64,000 bases of DNA, taken from positions 1,302,001 through 1,366,000 of the forward strand of contig NZ_CP014578.1 in the NCBI RefSeq assembly GCF_001634365.1. The letters run 5' to 3'. A program made the translations under genes and the position numbers. The notes under the pieces were generated by a model. It did not search any database and was not told the DNA's origin. It was given only the letters and a program-made list of their open reading frames with translations. This DNA is from Paraburkholderia phytofirmans OLGA172. GTDB lineage: Bacteria; Pseudomonadota; Gammaproteobacteria; Burkholderiales; Burkholderiaceae. Numbering within the stretch: position 1 is the first letter of the stretch; each line of letters starts with the position of its first letter. This document shows positions 62,590 to 64,000 of this stretch, one piece after another.

Positions 62590-64000
62590 ATGATGAGACA
62601 TGTGAAGTTCCGGTTCTCGCGCGTCCTGCCGGCCGTGGCGATAGCGCTGTGCGCCTTTGGCGCTGTCTCGATGCCGGTACAGGCGAAGCCGTCGATTTCA
62701 CAGTACGACCAGCCGAAATATCCCGCCGATTTCACGCATTTCGATTACGCGAATCCCGACGCACCGGCCAACGGTTCGCTCAGTTTCGAAAACTACAGCG
62801 AACTGCAAACTTACGATTCGCTGAATCCGTTTCTGGTGCGTGGCGCGCCCGCGCCCGACATCCTCAATCTGATGTTCGATACGCTGATGCAGCGTAGCTG
62901 GGACGAGCTGGCCTCCGAATATCCGCTGATCGCCGACGACGTCGAAGTCGCGCCGGATCTGACGTCGGCGACGTTCCATATCAATCCTGCCGCACGCTTT
63001 TCGAACGGCGACCCGATTACCGCCGCCGACGTCAAGTACTCGTACGACACGTTGACGAGTCCGCAGGCCTCGCCGCTTTTCAATGCGCAGTTCTCCATCA
63101 TCAAAAGCGCGACGGTGATCGACAAGCGCACGATCCGCTTCGATTTCAAGCATCCCGAACGCGATGCGCCGTTGATTGCCGGCGATCTGCCGATCTTTTC
63201 GCCGAAATGGGGGATGCAGCCCAACGGCAAGCGTCTGCCATTCGACCAGATTTCTTCCATGCCACCAATCAGCAGCGGCGCCTATCTGATCGAGGGACGC
63301 AAAAACGACAAGCAGATCACGTATCGCCGCAACCCTGATTACTGGGCGGCGAATCTGCCGTCGCGACGCGGCATGTTCCGCTTCGAGCGCATCGCTTTCA
63401 ATCTGTATCGCGACCATTACACGCAACTCGAAGCCTTCAAGGCGGGCGATGCGGACGTTATCGTCGAATACGGCGCGACGCAGTGGGCGCGCAAATACGT
63501 CGGCAAGAACTTCGACAACGGACTGCTGAAGAAGGGTGAGTTCGCCGACGGTCCCGCGCAGATGCAGGGCATACTGATGAATATGCGCAGGCCGATGTTC
63601 CAGGACCCACGCGTGCGCCATGCCCTGACGATGGCGTTCGACTACGACTGGATGAACCGGATGATGTTCTATGGTCAATACCGGCGCACCAGTAGCTACT
63701 TCGAGGCAAGTCCGTTCGGCGCAACCGGCATGCCCGGTGAGAAGGAACTGGCGCTGCTCGAACCGTTGCGTGACAGCGTGCCGCCAGAAGTGTTCGGTCC
63801 AATGCTCAAACAACCCGACACGATTCCACCGAATTCCCTGCGCGGTAATTTGCGCGTCGCGCGCGATCTGCTGGCGCAGGCCGGCTGGCACTATCGCGAC
63901 GGTGCATTGCGCGACGCCAACGGTACGCCGATGACGATCGAGATCATGGACGACCAGCCCGGCATGGACCGTCTGATCCTGCCGTATATGCAGGCGCTTG
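62590..64000 (+). CDS. YejA-like peptide ABC transporter substrate-binding protein (partial, runs off the window)
   Basis: At least 470 residues, open at the window end. MMRHVKFRFSRVLPAVAIAL begins a Sec signal peptide ending at PVQAKPS. FTHFDYANPDAPANGSLSF, RAPAPDILNLMFDTLMQRSW-like, YWAANLPSRRGMFRFERI and QLEAFKAGDADVIVEYGATQ then WARKYVGKNFD match YejA of the family 5 solute-binding proteins. YejA delivers peptides and microcin C to the YejBEF permease. The rest of the operon should lie just beyond the window. The second ATG (62593) is an alternative start. Confidence 0.9.
   Translation, partial: MMRHVKFRFSRVLPAVAIALCAFGAVSMPVQAKPSISQYDQPKYPADFTHFDYANPDAPANGSLSFENYSELQTYDSLNPFLVRGAPAPDILNLMFDTLMQRSWDELASEYPLIADDVEVAPDLTSATFHINPAARFSNGDPITAADVKYSYDTLTSPQASPLFNAQFSIIKSATVIDKRTIRFDFKHPERDAPLIAGDLPIFSPKWGMQPNGKRLPFDQISSMPPISSGAYLIEGRKNDKQITYRRNPDYWAANLPSRRGMFRFERIAFNLYRDHYTQLEAFKAGDADVIVEYGATQWARKYVGKNFDNGLLKKGEFADGPAQMQGILMNMRRPMFQDPRVRHALTMAFDYDWMNRMMFYGQYRRTSSYFEASPFGATGMPGEKELALLEPLRDSVPPEVFGPMLKQPDTIPPNSLRGNLRVARDLLAQAGWHYRDGALRDANGTPMTIEIMDDQPGMDRLILPYMQAL

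Noticed and set aside
62698..63891. Minus-strand frame of 397 codons near the window end
   Set aside because: It is antisense to the YejA-like gene, whose plus-strand frame runs to the window edge with strong motifs.

Overview
The window looks like a chromosomal segment of a high-GC betaproteobacterium, most likely Burkholderia or Paraburkholderia. This rests on codon use, the mix of LysR, IclR, Liv and TonB families, a DUF4212-type symporter pair, a double-length UvrA, and many intact housekeeping genes. No species assignment is possible from sequence alone.

Layout. (1) 1-3.1 kb: a large secreted-toxin-like protein with a C-terminal ADP-ribosyltransferase domain, followed by debris that includes an inverted, decayed copy of its own N-terminal module. 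(2) 3.5-8.3 kb: acetyl-CoA synthetase, a two-subunit sodium:solute symporter and a tRNA-Ser(GGA). (3) 8.3 to about 23.6 kb: an accessory island downstream of the tRNA. It is led by a tightly overlapping leftward operon of three tyrosine recombinases, two small accessory proteins and a RecD-like helicase. The set resembles the integration module of 'gamma-mobile-trio' (GMT) islands, here with an extra recombinase. Cargo includes a HEPN-like protein, a P22 immI-like Arc/antirepressor pair, an AbiU2-like protein, several unknowns and a lipoprotein. A decayed glutathione transferase lies at the right margin. (4) 23.6-34.4 kb: a catabolic cluster with a CoA-transferase, two MaoC-type hydratases, a divergent IclR regulator with a palindromic operator, a branched-chain-type ABC transporter with a fused permease-ATPase, a D-amino acid dehydrogenase and a maleate-isomerase-like enzyme. 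(5) 34.7-37.2 kb: small unknown proteins and a polymorphic-toxin-like gene with a putative immunity gene and a broken second immunity copy. (6) 37.2-47.5 kb: CheV, a DUF4142 protein, a TPR-glycosyltransferase, an aldo-keto reductase, a divergent SDR/LysR pair, a short SSB-like protein, a deleted MFS transporter and a tandem Asp/Glu-racemase protein. (7) 47.6-53.7 kb: a double-length UvrA behind a perfect LexA box. (8) 54.3-64 kb: tonB-exbB-exbD-exbD-TPR operon, an XRE-cupin regulator, a large TonB-dependent receptor, and the start of a YejA-like peptide-binding protein that runs off the end.

How the parts fit. The TonB operon and the receptor next to it probably form one outer-membrane uptake system. 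The 23.6-34.4 kb cluster probably imports and degrades a carboxylic or amino acid through CoA thioesters under IclR control. The two items most worth following are the recombinase-trio island with its HEPN/AbiU2 and immI-like cargo, and the structured hairpin element found directly upstream of two unrelated genes (32.3 kb and 56.85 kb). All family names come from reading the translations. No database search was run.
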